Shown here: piece after piece, positions 24,438 to 32,927 of the stretch | How the letters are laid out: each line of letters opens with the position of its first letter | How positions within the stretch are numbered: position 1 is the first letter of the stretch | From: a virus | IMG/VR virus record: IMGVR_UViG_3300029908_000015 | Span: 1 to 64,000 of that record | Strand: one strand, 5' to 3' | DNA length: 64,000 nt | Translations under genes and position numbers: made by a program | The notes under the pieces: model-generated | What the model was told of the DNA's origin: nothing | The model's database searches: none | What the model saw: only the letters and a program-made list of their open reading frames with translations

Positions 24438-24925
24438 TCACTTTCCTCAGTATATTCGAACTCTAAATCAAGCTTTTCTACTACAAAGTCATCTAATTTA
24501 ATTTTAAAATCAGGTAACGTTTTAGGAATATCTCCCTCATAATTTTTAGCAACAGAAATATGAGGAATATATTCCGCAAAATCATATGTTGCACCCATAT
24601 CTTTGGATGCATTAAAAATAGTTGTCAGCTCCGAATCTTCTAATTTTAGAACTAGCAAATGATCTTTCCCAAAAATTTCCCAACCGATAGGATTAACATT
24701 AATAGGAACTTCTGGATTAAGATTGGCTAGCTCTGGCACTGGCTTACGAGAATAAACAATAGTTACATGATATTCGCTAGGATCCACCAAATTCTCAAAA
24801 TTCTTCTCTTTTAACCAAGCCGATAATTTATTACGAGACTTATCGGATAATGTCATCTTAGCATAGGTACCCGACGTGGGTTCTTTCTGTTCCTCTTCCA
24901 TTAAAAAATCACTAAACAATTTCAT
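24434..24925 (-). CDS. acb1: Acb1-like anti-CBASS 2H phosphodiesterase
   Basis: The 163-residue protein has the two HxT/S motifs of the 2H phosphoesterase fold: EYHVTIVYS (His53) and YIPHISVA (His122). Flanking text (DPSEYHVTIVYSRK, GATYDFAEYIPHIS) closely follows T4 57B, known as Acb1, which cleaves the cyclic oligonucleotide signals of CBASS defence. Length is near that of Acb1 (about 150). The first ten residues, MKLFSDFLME, resemble the T4 internal-protein leader MKTYQEFIAE and end in L-M-E, so delivery with the DNA is possible. Anti-CBASS activity is inferred from the family. Confidence 0.86.
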   Translation of the reverse strand: MKLFSDFLMEEEQKEPTSGTYAKMTLSDKSRNKLSAWLKEKNFENLVDPSEYHVTIVYSRKPVPELANLNPEVPINVNPIGWEIFGKDHLLVLKLEDSELTTIFNASKDMGATYDFAEYIPHISVAKNYEGDIPKTLPDFKIKLDDFVVEKLDLEFEYTEESE

Positions 24926-24930
24926 ATTCG

Positions 24931-25299
24931 TTATACGTATCCTCTTGCAAAATTTTCGATATCATCCTGAAATTTAAAAAGCAAAGCAATCTGTTCATCA
25001 GCAATATATAAAATCGAATCTGTTGATTTTCCGTAAAAATAATGAGGGGAAGGCATTCGAGTTAACCCGATAAGAAGAGCGGCGGTCCATGTAATACCTA
25101 GCGGTATACTAAATTCGTAAAAGGAAATTTTGGCTTCGCGAAAACGTTCAAATCCTTTTTCACTTAATCGCATACTACTATTATTTCCAATACGATGCCA
25201 CCAAAATTTATCTTCGCCATATGGCAATTCGATGCCAGTACGGCGCAAATATCCACGATATACTTTAGCAGTCCATTCGTCTTTTGTTAATAAACTCAT
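24931..25299 (-). CDS. Conserved phage protein of unknown function
   Basis: The 122-residue product has LSEKGFERFREAKISFYEF and IPLGITWTAALLIGLTRMPSP in the middle, then YFYGKSTDSILYIADEQIA. I know similar sequences only as hypothetical proteins in T4-like phages. Predicted fold is mixed alpha/beta without catalytic motif. It overlaps the upstream PurZ-like gene end by 4 nt, so the two are coupled. Confidence 0.78.
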   Translation of the reverse strand: MSLLTKDEWTAKVYRGYLRRTGIELPYGEDKFWWHRIGNNSSMRLSEKGFERFREAKISFYEFSIPLGITWTAALLIGLTRMPSPHYFYGKSTDSILYIADEQIALLFKFQDDIENFARGYV

Positions 25300-26327
25300 A
25301 GTGATAAAGTTAATCCTACGTTAGGAGAGTATCCAATATAAGATACTGGTATTCCAAATCTATGCTCTATGTCCCAAATAAAAAATTTAGTTTTATCTGT
25401 TAAATCATCAAACCTTTTTGCATTAATATTCTCACAATCTAAATAATCAACAAAATTAATAGCTAATTTGGTTGGCCGATTAATTTCAATTGCTCTCTTT
25501 AATAATTCATAGTCAAATCGACCGACTCTTCTTAATTTTTTAGTAACCGTTGTATATTCCTTGATTGAATGAGAATACCCACTTTCCTCCTGTAGCGTTT
25601 CCCAATCAATTTCATTATATAATGGCACAGCCTGCTGACCGGCTACTCTGATTGGAAAGGTTCGAAGTACCATAACTATTTCATTTACCAATAAAGGACT
25701 AATTCCGCATTCACTGATGCATCCCGACGCAGAAGTATCTCTAGAAGTTGCTTTAGGATAAAATCCGCCGTGATAAAGTGAGAGCCCAAATCCTTGGGTG
25801 CCTTCTACCAGAATATTTTTACCATCATCGATACCTGTATTTATTTCCTTCGATGCATCAACTATAAAAGATTTAATTTCAGGAATATCTTTTGCTAATA
25901 TAATATCATTACCACGAAGAATCTTACGAGATACCGCCGCGCCAACGCCACATAATGTCGAACTAATATTAGTTCGCATATTAAGGTCATTTTCATCTCT
26001 AATATCTTGAGGCTGAATTATCATAGCATTTGCGTCGATACCAACTCGTTCTGGTCCTAATTTTAATAAATTTAATTCGGCTACCAGAACATCGATATCA
26101 ATTAAACCTCCGGACGGAATTAGCAATCTAGAGTTTAACCTAAGAATTCCGCTAGGTATTTGTCGAAGCACATGATTTACTCCATAATTATCGGTAAAAC
26201 AATGTCCCGAATTTGGGCCGCCGCACCTAACACATATATCGATATTTTCTTTTTGCGTTATGAAAGAAGAAATTTTACCTTTTCCTTCAGAGCCAAACTG
26301 ACCGCCAACAACTACCCAAACGCCCAT
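25296..26327 (-). CDS. purZ: PurZ-like adenylosuccinate synthetase
   Basis: Start at 26327 (AGGAG upstream), 343 residues, the short archaeal-type PurA/PurZ length. GGQFGSEGKGK at 8-18 is the GTP loop. Bacterial PurA has GDEGKGK with a catalytic Asp, and here that position is Ser13, as in phage PurZ. NSGH with His42 is kept. Further PurZ-like text: EGTQGFGLSLYHGGFYP, TSRD, PIRVAG and TVTKKLRRV. PurZ joins dGMP and aspartate on the way to 2-aminoadenine (dZ). The sequence supports the family and the substitution. Substrate use in this phage is inferred, and I see no datZ or mazZ in the window. Confidence 0.82.
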   Translation of the reverse strand: MGVWVVVGGQFGSEGKGKISSFITQKENIDICVRCGGPNSGHCFTDNYGVNHVLRQIPSGILRLNSRLLIPSGGLIDIDVLVAELNLLKLGPERVGIDANAMIIQPQDIRDENDLNMRTNISSTLCGVGAAVSRKILRGNDIILAKDIPEIKSFIVDASKEINTGIDDGKNILVEGTQGFGLSLYHGGFYPKATSRDTSASGCISECGISPLLVNEIVMVLRTFPIRVAGQQAVPLYNEIDWETLQEESGYSHSIKEYTTVTKKLRRVGRFDYELLKRAIEINRPTKLAINFVDYLDCENINAKRFDDLTDKTKFFIWDIEHRFGIPVSYIGYSPNVGLTLSL

Positions 26328-26328
26328 A

Positions 26329-27321
26329 TTAACTCCTAGGAAAAGCCGTTCCAAGCAACTGAGAAAAATAATTTGCCTGGTCACTAATTTTATTTAACTC
26401 ATACTTCCCACAGAATTTTAAAAAGTGAAATCCTAGCTGAGGGACCGACTTTGGTTCACACGCATCGGCTATTGTTTCAGAAATTACCGTACATATTTCA
26501 TCCGGTTGTTTAGACAAATCAACTAATCCCACATTACGGTTGTAATCATCTAACACTCGATGCTCTAGGCCCTCATGATCTGTCCAACGAGTTAACATAA
26601 AAGCATTCCAAGAAAATCCCTGTCTATTTCGATCATCAAACGCTTCTTGCATACCCACTTTATTCTTTGATCCTTTTTTACGAGCTCCCGGGTAGGCGGC
26701 GAATACATTATCTGTTACGCAACCACGCACCGCTTTCTCAAATACAGACCAGTGTGGGTCATCTGGCATTTTTGGAGAGCCGGTTTTTTTATCTTTTACA
26801 GGATTATTTTTATAATCAAAAATACCGTTAAGTGTAATAGTTTGATCCATAATACCATCATACATTGTAACATTGTCGGCGAGTAGCTGAACAAAATCTT
26901 TATCCGAACTTACAACAATATGGGCATCATCAGGATGGGACTGAATAAATCCAGCTACCAAATCATCGGCTTCTAAAATGGGATTATATAAAACAGTGCA
27001 ATTGGTACGCTCAGTTATAAACTTTTGAAAATCGGAAAACGCCGAATAAAAAATAGTGTCTAATTCTTGCTGTGCCGGCGTCGCTAGCGCTCTTTTTTCC
27101 GCGCGATTTCTTTTATATGGAGCGTAAACCGATTTCCTCCACGATTTTCCATCAAATGCAAAAATTATATGGTCGGCTTTCTGCACTCGCCATAACTTTC
27201 CCAAACTTGCGAAAATAATATGCAGACACATACCGGCAATTTCGTCAGGTGTTCCTTTAACCGTGTACTTGGACCGGTTAAATAAATGGGATGCGTCAAC
27301 AATTAAAAATGTATTCTTCAT
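26329..27321 (-). CDS. T4 RNase H-like 5'-3' exonuclease (FEN family)
   Basis: The 330-residue protein shows FEN/5'-nuclease motifs in order: FLIVDASHLFNRS (metal Asp, residue ~9), FAFDGKSWRKSVYAPYKRNR (~54-74), EADDLVAG (~117) and SSDKDFVQLL (~137). T4 RNase H removes RNA primers from Okazaki fragments (305 residues). The gene ends one base before the PurZ-like start, so it belongs to the same nucleotide/replication operon. Confidence 0.85.
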   Translation of the reverse strand: MKNTFLIVDASHLFNRSKYTVKGTPDEIAGMCLHIIFASLGKLWRVQKADHIIFAFDGKSWRKSVYAPYKRNRAEKRALATPAQQELDTIFYSAFSDFQKFITERTNCTVLYNPILEADDLVAGFIQSHPDDAHIVVSSDKDFVQLLADNVTMYDGIMDQTITLNGIFDYKNNPVKDKKTGSPKMPDDPHWSVFEKAVRGCVTDNVFAAYPGARKKGSKNKVGMQEAFDDRNRQGFSWNAFMLTRWTDHEGLEHRVLDDYNRNVGLVDLSKQPDEICTVISETIADACEPKSVPQLGFHFLKFCGKYELNKISDQANYFSQLLGTAFPRS

Positions 27322-27324
27322 TAG

Positions 27325-27810
27325 TTAGTCCTTATCTTCATAATCACCATAATACTTTTTTGCAAGACGAGCTAAAATAATAAGGGCTTGATCAAATGTG
27401 GCCGCGCCGCAATCAAGACGAATATCATGAATATGCTGCAAACATGGTTTTTCGCGACAGCCTTGCTCCCAACATTCTGCTGTCGTCCATTCCATCGGAC
27501 CAAATTCTAACCAACATTCAACATTCTTATTAAGAGATTTATCCTTATTAACAACTCGGGAATCATCTACTTTAGTATAATGAATATCGAAATTTTCTTG
27601 AATAGAATGATGGAAAACTCGATCAAATCGTTCCTGATATAATTTCGTGCCATCTGCTTTTTCAAACGCAACATATCTATTATCGCTACGAAGCCCAAGA
27701 TCCTTGACTCCAATAAGAACATCCGAACGGTATTCAACCATAAATTTCGGATGTTTGTGAAGAAACCAATATGCATCGTACGAATTTTTAATGATGTGCT
27801 TTTTACTCAT
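27325..27810 (-). CDS. Hypothetical early protein
   Basis: The 161-residue product starts MSKKHIIKNSYDAYWFLHKH and has Cys-rich segments near 115-130 (ECWEQGCREKPCLQH). It reads as a globular protein that may bind metal. No family recognised. The -10 of a sigma-70 promoter ends 6 nt before its ATG, as for the polymerase and helicase genes. The next gene (FEN) starts 4 nt after its stop. Confidence 0.72.
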   Translation of the reverse strand: MSKKHIIKNSYDAYWFLHKHPKFMVEYRSDVLIGVKDLGLRSDNRYVAFEKADGTKLYQERFDRVFHHSIQENFDIHYTKVDDSRVVNKDKSLNKNVECWLEFGPMEWTTAECWEQGCREKPCLQHIHDIRLDCGAATFDQALIILARLAKKYYGDYEDKD

Positions 27811-27816
27811 AAAATT

Positions 27817-27845
27817 ATTATATACTTTCTAACTTTAAAATTCAA
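27817..27845 (-). promoter_or_regulatory. Early promoter (TTGAAT-17-TATAAT), 6 nt from ATG
   Basis: Minus strand, -35 at 27840-27845, -10 at 27817-27822, ATG at 27810. Same geometry as the promoters at 20521, 41579 and 59908. Confidence 0.75.
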
Positions 27846-28213
27846 TAATTTTCTGATCTACCATTCTCTATTAATTTCTTTTTTATCATTCGACGTTTAT
27901 CAGGATCGGCAATTTCTTGTTCAAATTCATCTGTGAACATGCTGTAACTTATCTGTCGAAACCAAGAATCAACCATTTCTTGATCGTTATGTCCTCGATA
28001 TCCATATTTAATTAATCGAGCGATAAAAATGTCATTCCAATCCAACTCAAAAGACCCCTCAGATAAATTATCCGGGTCTATGTCGAAATGAACAATTCCA
28101 ACCCAGGGTTCTTTCGCAGCGGTTGCAGCATTTTTTTCGGCTAATAAATCTTTTGATAATTTCGCAGACCTATGTTTCTTAAATATTTTTCTTAACTTCG
28201 CACGTATTGACAT
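27842..28213 (-). CDS. Hypothetical protein
   Basis: The 123-residue product has a basic N-terminus (MSIRAKLRKIFKKHRSAKL) and an acidic second half (VHFDIDPDNLSEGSFELDW). Similar small proteins occur in T4-like genomes, but no function is known to me. It ends 2 nt before the QueE-like gene's stop-proximal neighbour in the same operon. Confidence 0.7.
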   Translation of the reverse strand: MSIRAKLRKIFKKHRSAKLSKDLLAEKNAATAAKEPWVGIVHFDIDPDNLSEGSFELDWNDIFIARLIKYGYRGHNDQEMVDSWFRQISYSMFTDEFEQEIADPDKRRMIKKKLIENGRSENY

Positions 28214-28215
28214 TT

Positions 28216-29067
28216 CTAACTACCCCATACATTTTTCCAGAGTTCAACCTGGAGTCTCGGTGAATATCTATACCCATTTGTGATCGCCAATTCAGCAACT
28301 CTTTTATTTGTTAAATTATACGTTTCGGTGGTTCCCCCGACTGGCATGACATACACCGAACCGGTAAACCCAGCATCTCGATATTCTTTCACCGCTAATT
28401 TTGCATCGTCGAAATCTTCTTCGGTCCCGACAACAAACTTCAAATATGTTCTACTACCAGGAATCATTGTATATCCTATAACTACCTTAGGTTTAATAGA
28501 TGACTCCCAGGTTTCACCTGAGCAAGGCAATTTTGCGCTAACCGAAAAAGTAGTTTCTAACTTGCTATTATTAAAGTGCCGACAAAGAGCCATTCTTAGT
28601 TCACTAGTAATTTCCATCGTACCATTCGTTTCAAAAGTGAGATGTGTTAAGCCCATATCGCGTTTAACAAATTCATCTAACAATTCTGGGTATTGTTTTT
28701 GCCAGGCCAATAATGGTTCTCCACCAGTTAAAATTAAATGGCAATCCTGATTAAATTTCCCGTTATGCAATAATAGCTGAATACGATCTGCAATTTGTGA
28801 TATCGTTTGTTCTGGACTAAAATCCTTAAATCGTGGATCCCACGACATATAGGAATCGCAGCCTGTAGAAACCAATGGAGCATCTTCATATTTTGTCAAT
28901 TGTTCGGGTAAAATTGTAAAGCGTTCTACACTTTTTTCGCCGCGCGGCATTGAGAAGCCTTCGCACTTTTTATTGCAGCCAAATACCCTTAGAAAAATTG
29001 AAGGAACCCCCTGATACATTCCTTCTCCCTGAAGCGATTCGAAAATTTCACCAACCTTAATTGCCAT
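28216..29067 (-). CDS. queE: QueE-like radical SAM enzyme (7-deazaguanine pathway)
   Basis: The 283-residue protein begins with GEIFESLQGEGMYQGVPSIF, the N-terminal signature of 7-carboxy-7-deazaguanine synthase, and has LILTGGEPLLAWQ (~125), the SAM-binding GGE strand. The cluster region reads FGCNKKCEGF: two Cys fit CxxxC, but the expected third Cys (CxxxCxxC) is Phe. A further Cys in STGCDSYMSW (~68) may replace it. QueE makes the 7-deazaguanine ring from carboxy-tetrahydropterin. Partner genes for FolE, QueD and DpdA lie at 30.7-36.4 kb. RBS AGGAG precedes the start. Confidence 0.86.
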   Translation of the reverse strand: MAIKVGEIFESLQGEGMYQGVPSIFLRVFGCNKKCEGFSMPRGEKSVERFTILPEQLTKYEDAPLVSTGCDSYMSWDPRFKDFSPEQTISQIADRIQLLLHNGKFNQDCHLILTGGEPLLAWQKQYPELLDEFVKRDMGLTHLTFETNGTMEITSELRMALCRHFNNSKLETTFSVSAKLPCSGETWESSIKPKVVIGYTMIPGSRTYLKFVVGTEEDFDDAKLAVKEYRDAGFTGSVYVMPVGGTTETYNLTNKRVAELAITNGYRYSPRLQVELWKNVWGS

Positions 29068-29074
29068 AATTCTC

Positions 29075-29605
29075 CTAATTTACATAAATCAACTTAATTT
29101 TGGTTTCATCAAACATCGAAAGTGAAATTTTAAAATCCTCACCCCATCGAGGATGATCTACGTCTGGGTTAATGCACGAAATTTCTTTAATACCGGCTTG
29201 AATAATTGCTCCTGCACAACCTTAGCAAGGAAACCAATCTAATGCAATCCCCATTCCTTCTAGCGACGTTCCGAGACGAGCTGCATTATAAATTGCATTC
29301 GTTTCGGCATGAACAGTATATTTGTATTTTAACGGACGCTCATTTCTTTCATCTATTTTCTTAATTGCTTCGAGGCGAACTGCACGCGGAATTGAACAAC
29401 CCACTTGACGTTCGCGTTCTTGTAATTTCAAGTCAAATGCCTCTCCTGAATCGTATACTCCTCTAGGAAACCCGTTATATCCAATACTAACGATTGAATT
29501 AGTAGTTGGATTGTAAATTACGGCGCCAACCTTTGAGGATGTATCTTTGCTCCACTTAGCAAAAAATGATGCAGCCTCTACAAATCTTTTATTCCAATTA
29601 ATCAT
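29075..29605 (-). pseudogene. cd: dCMP deaminase with in-frame TAA in the zinc motif
   Basis: The frame from 29605 reads as a dCMP/zinc deaminase: SKVGAVIYNP, GYNGFPRGV, and the catalytic HAETNAI (99-105). At codon 128, inside the second zinc motif, the text is WFPC-stop-GCAGAIIQAGI, where PCxxCA is expected. Reading on past TAA (29222-29224) gives 48 more residues ending IYVN and TAG at 29075, for a total of 176, close to T4 Cd (193). The truncated 127-residue form lacks a zinc ligand and should be inactive. Options are a recent nonsense mutation, readthrough, or a sequence error. Other genes use TAA normally, so code change is unlikely. Confidence 0.85.
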
Positions 29606-30660
29606 TATTTAAAAAACCTCATCATACCGTGTGAACTAAAAAACTTTGAATATGAATTATCCAAATAATTTTGGGTAGCAGATCGATCATACAATGAAAG
29701 AATAAGTCGTATTCGCTCGACTAAATTCATTCGATTTCTTTCATAAGATTTCCAATTTTCTGTCCACACAGACGGATACAAAAAATCTCGATCATGCTTA
29801 AAAATTTCTGAATAACTTAATCTATCCGGGGCAATTGGTATTGCACCTAAAATTGGTCCCTCGGATCCCATCGAAATACCCAAGGTTTCCTGCAATGCCG
29901 CGGAAAAAACAATTTTACTCTTTGCCAGCAAAGTATGATACTCATGTTTACTTAGCGGTGTATCTTGGCAAACAATAAATTTCATCTCTGGAATATATTT
30001 AGCAAGATCTCGAAAAATTTCAACTTGCTTTTCTGGTGCGATTCGATGGGGAAATAAAATAATATCTTCTTTTGGAATCGTTTGATATGGTTTTAATACA
30101 TCAACCATATATTCATAAGGATGCCCGCATCGAATAATTCTTAATGGTCCAATATCTTCACCTGTATGCGGATATGCTTTGAGGAATAAATCCTTATGAT
30201 AATTGGTTGCAAAATATACATGATCATATGCAAAAAACATGCTCTGCTCTGCATACTGAATCCATTTTTTTGGACCAATTAATCTTCCGAGAAAATCTTG
30301 AGAGTCATAATTTCCTGCATGTATCTGGGCATGAAGTGTTACTGGAATACCCAGTAATTCACTCATATATTTTACATTAATTACTGAGGGATTCCAAAAA
30401 TCAGTAAACAGAAAATGATCACCGGCTTTAATAATGCCATCACAAAACATTCTACTAATCTGTTCAAGCTGATTACTTTTCCAGGCATTTGTTCCACCGA
30501 AGTTTAAAAATGCTCCTGGAGTAGTTGCCTCTGGGATGTTAGTTGGGCCAGTTATAACCGTTACATCAAATCCTTTTGATCGAAGTAACTTTGGAATATG
30601 AACGCTCCACTGGGAAGTGTAACGATTTTCCAAACTTTCGAGTTCAACAATATATATCAT
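29605..30660 (-). CDS. GT-B glycosyltransferase (GT4-like)
   Basis: The 351-residue protein has a Rossmann-like first half and a second half with ILFPHRIAPEKQVEIFRDLA (~205) and VFSAALQETLGISMGSEGPILG (~255), the E-x7-E region that binds nucleotide-sugar in GT4 enzymes. The acceptor is unknown. Its stop shares a base with the start of the dCMP deaminase gene, and it lies among deazaguanine and dehydrogenase genes, so a role in DNA-base or surface-glycan modification is possible. Confidence 0.82.
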   Translation of the reverse strand: MIYIVELESLENRYTSQWSVHIPKLLRSKGFDVTVITGPTNIPEATTPGAFLNFGGTNAWKSNQLEQISRMFCDGIIKAGDHFLFTDFWNPSVINVKYMSELLGIPVTLHAQIHAGNYDSQDFLGRLIGPKKWIQYAEQSMFFAYDHVYFATNYHKDLFLKAYPHTGEDIGPLRIIRCGHPYEYMVDVLKPYQTIPKEDIILFPHRIAPEKQVEIFRDLAKYIPEMKFIVCQDTPLSKHEYHTLLAKSKIVFSAALQETLGISMGSEGPILGAIPIAPDRLSYSEIFKHDRDFLYPSVWTENWKSYERNRMNLVERIRLILSLYDRSATQNYLDNSYSKFFSSHGMMRFFK

Positions 30661-30668
30661 AATTAATC

Positions 30669-31121
30669 CTATTGGATAAATTCCATATGAGCGCCGTTTT
30701 CTCCATCTTCGGAAATATCAATAATTACATCTCTGCTAGGATATCTTTCCTCAATCTGAATAAACAAATCCTCACACATCATTTCACAGGATCTATAATC
30801 CAATTTAAGAATTTTATCATCATAAAAACTTTCGAGCCACTGTTTAAAAAGGATAAATTCTATATCTCGATCGTTCGAATTAACAGAAATTTGAACTTTA
30901 AAATGGAAAATATGCCGATGAGGTGAAGCAAGATAAGAAACTTTTTCTAACGCAGGATCGTCTGCTGCGGCAGGATAATAATGAATGCCAGATTTTTGGA
31001 ATGTAACCCAGATAAATTTATTTACATTTGATAATCTAAGAGCTTGATTATTCTTATTTGCTATTTTAATAGCAGATACTATTAATGCTTGTTCCTCTTC
31101 AAGAGTGTTTTTATTTACCAT
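30669..31121 (-). CDS. queD: QueD-like 6-carboxytetrahydropterin synthase homologue
   Basis: The 150-residue protein contains FQKSGIHYYPAA, then ASPHRHIFHFKVQISV (~66-82) with an HxH-type zinc pair, IEFILFKQWLESFY, LDYRSCEMM (Cys near 112) and SEDGENGAHME at the end, the pattern of phage proteins annotated as 6-pyruvoyl-tetrahydropterin synthase/QueD. Length is slightly above QueD (about 120). It is divergent, so activity is uncertain, but neighbouring FolE-, QueE- and DpdA-like genes support the pathway role. Confidence 0.72.
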   Translation of the reverse strand: MVNKNTLEEEQALIVSAIKIANKNNQALRLSNVNKFIWVTFQKSGIHYYPAAADDPALEKVSYLASPHRHIFHFKVQISVNSNDRDIEFILFKQWLESFYDDKILKLDYRSCEMMCEDLFIQIEERYPSRDVIIDISEDGENGAHMEFIQ

Positions 31122-32008
31122 TTAATATATCCTCTTCCATAATTCTTTGGCCTATTTAAGGCATCGCTGAATGCTTTCTGCCATTCACTATTACGATCAT
31201 AACAGGTAGTCCAGAATTTGTCAATGTCTAAATAATTTGATTCAATATAGAGTCTAGCCTTATGCATTGCATCTAGAAAACATGATGCTCTGGGACTAGG
31301 GTGAACCACAACAGCAGAGGCCCAATCCATTTGAGAAGTATCCATCTTTTTACCAACCGCATTAATAATCAAAGCTTCGTTATTCAAAATATTTTCCGAG
31401 GAAGTTTCATTGCCAGCTCGAATATCAATGATTATATCATAGCTATCAGAATGTCGTTCATTAAGAGTTATACCTTCCGATAGCCAAATATCTAAATTAC
31501 TATGCCCATCAATATCAATAACTCCGATATTATTATATAGTTTTAATGTCTGATAGGCAACATATGCAAGAAATCCAGTTCCTAATATTAAAATATTTTT
31601 ACTATAATAAATCTTATCCGGCATTAATGTACACGGAAATAATATCAAATTAATTCCGCACGCAACCGGTTCTAAGATGTATTTCGGCGCAGCTTCTGGA
31701 ACAAATACATATTCATTTGCACGAACGTTATAAAAATCTGAATATGCAGGCTCGCCGCGAGTCGCGACATAATCTCCAACGCTGATATCCTTTATATCCT
31801 TACCAACTTTTGTTACCTGTCCCAAACCTTCATGTCCGGACATAGTATAAGGTAAGGTAAATTTACCTTGCATCATTGCAATATCACTGCGACATATACC
31901 GGTCATTATACTTTTAACTTCAATTTGATTGCTATCTGGCTCGGGTTTATCCCAAAACATTTCTCGAAACTTATCGTCCCCATCTGTTACTAATAATCGA
32001 GTTTTCAT
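31115..32008 (-). CDS. Zinc-type alcohol dehydrogenase (MDR family)
   Basis: The 297-residue protein has GICRSDIAMMQGKF (~37) and MSGHEGLGQVTKVGKDIKDI (~56), the catalytic-zinc and GroES-like core of MDR dehydrogenases, and ILILGTGFLAYVAYQTLKL (~138), the NAD(P)-binding strand. It is somewhat short for the family (340-380), with a trimmed C-terminus. The structural-zinc Cys quartet is absent. Substrate unknown. Together with the Gfo/Idh-type gene upstream it may modify a sugar or a side chain. Confidence 0.82.
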   Translation of the reverse strand: MKTRLLVTDGDDKFREMFWDKPEPDSNQIEVKSIMTGICRSDIAMMQGKFTLPYTMSGHEGLGQVTKVGKDIKDISVGDYVATRGEPAYSDFYNVRANEYVFVPEAAPKYILEPVACGINLILFPCTLMPDKIYYSKNILILGTGFLAYVAYQTLKLYNNIGVIDIDGHSNLDIWLSEGITLNERHSDSYDIIIDIRAGNETSSENILNNEALIINAVGKKMDTSQMDWASAVVVHPSPRASCFLDAMHKARLYIESNYLDIDKFWTTCYDRNSEWQKAFSDALNRPKNYGRGYIKW

Positions 32009-32052
32009 TTATACCTTATCTAAAATCACTATTTGATTATTTTCGGCATCAT

Positions 32053-32925
32053 TTATAGCGTATGTAAAAACCTATCAATTTTATATTGGTTATACCAAAA
32101 ATCTTCATTATCAAAATTATGAAGACAATCTAAAATCATTGATTCATATGCTTCTTCTGGACAAAGACCCAATGGAAAGAAATCTTTTCCATTGAAAAAA
32201 ATACCAATTCGATCTGGTTCGTTTGTTTTCCACGCGGCATCTAAAATATATGTTTTCCCGCAAATATCGGCTACAATTTTTGCAGTATCGTCCACATCAT
32301 ATACTCCGTTTTCATTTACCGGTCCATAATCAGAACCATCGTGCGCAATAGTTTTTAAATCCCAAACCTGACGTTTAATATTCTCAACAACGGTGCAATA
32401 CTCCCAATTTGCACCGGCTAGTGCAATCATAATGCTAGCAAGATGTGGAAGAATATCCTTACTAATTCCACCAAGAGATTTTGCTTTTTCAGTAAACCAC
32501 GAACCCGGGCGAGGAACTCTATTCTTAGTTCGCCACTCGATATCTATTATCTCTGTTTTTGCCGCTCGTTCGATTAACGCCGGAATTTCTTTTCGCCACA
32601 TATTATTTTTAGTCATAGTAATTCGAGTGTTAGGATTTAATCCTACCAATCGATTCCATCGTAATTGGCTTTGCACTCCCGGCTTTTCGACGAATACAAT
32701 ATCCGTTTTAGCTGCAATTTTTTCAGCTATATCTTCATGCAAATAATTAGGAACACAAATATGGGCTATATCAAAATGCATTGTACTTGGAATCTGTTCA
32801 ACCGAAGTATAATCCGGAAACTTCAAAACATCGGGATCTACTCTAATAATAGTAGATCCCGCTCGTTCGTAAATTGGCCTATATACAGCATCGCCAAAAC
32901 CACAACCAACAATTAATATATTCAT
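32053..32925 (-). CDS. Gfo/Idh/MocA-family oxidoreductase
   Basis: The 290-residue protein starts MNILIVGCGFGDAVYRPIYE, an NAD-binding GxGxxG strand, with HICVPNYLHEDIAEKI (~55) and FVEKPG (~78), the EKP motif of the Gfo/Idh/MocA family. A conserved His is seen in KDILPHLASIM (~158). These enzymes oxidise or reduce sugars and cyclitols. It sits between FolE and the MDR dehydrogenase on the same strand. Confidence 0.85.
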   Translation of the reverse strand: MNILIVGCGFGDAVYRPIYERAGSTIIRVDPDVLKFPDYTSVEQIPSTMHFDIAHICVPNYLHEDIAEKIAAKTDIVFVEKPGVQSQLRWNRLVGLNPNTRITMTKNNMWRKEIPALIERAAKTEIIDIEWRTKNRVPRPGSWFTEKAKSLGGISKDILPHLASIMIALAGANWEYCTVVENIKRQVWDLKTIAHDGSDYGPVNENGVYDVDDTAKIVADICGKTYILDAAWKTNEPDRIGIFFNGKDFFPLGLCPEEAYESMILDCLHNFDNEDFWYNQYKIDRFLHTL

Positions 32926-32927
32926 TA

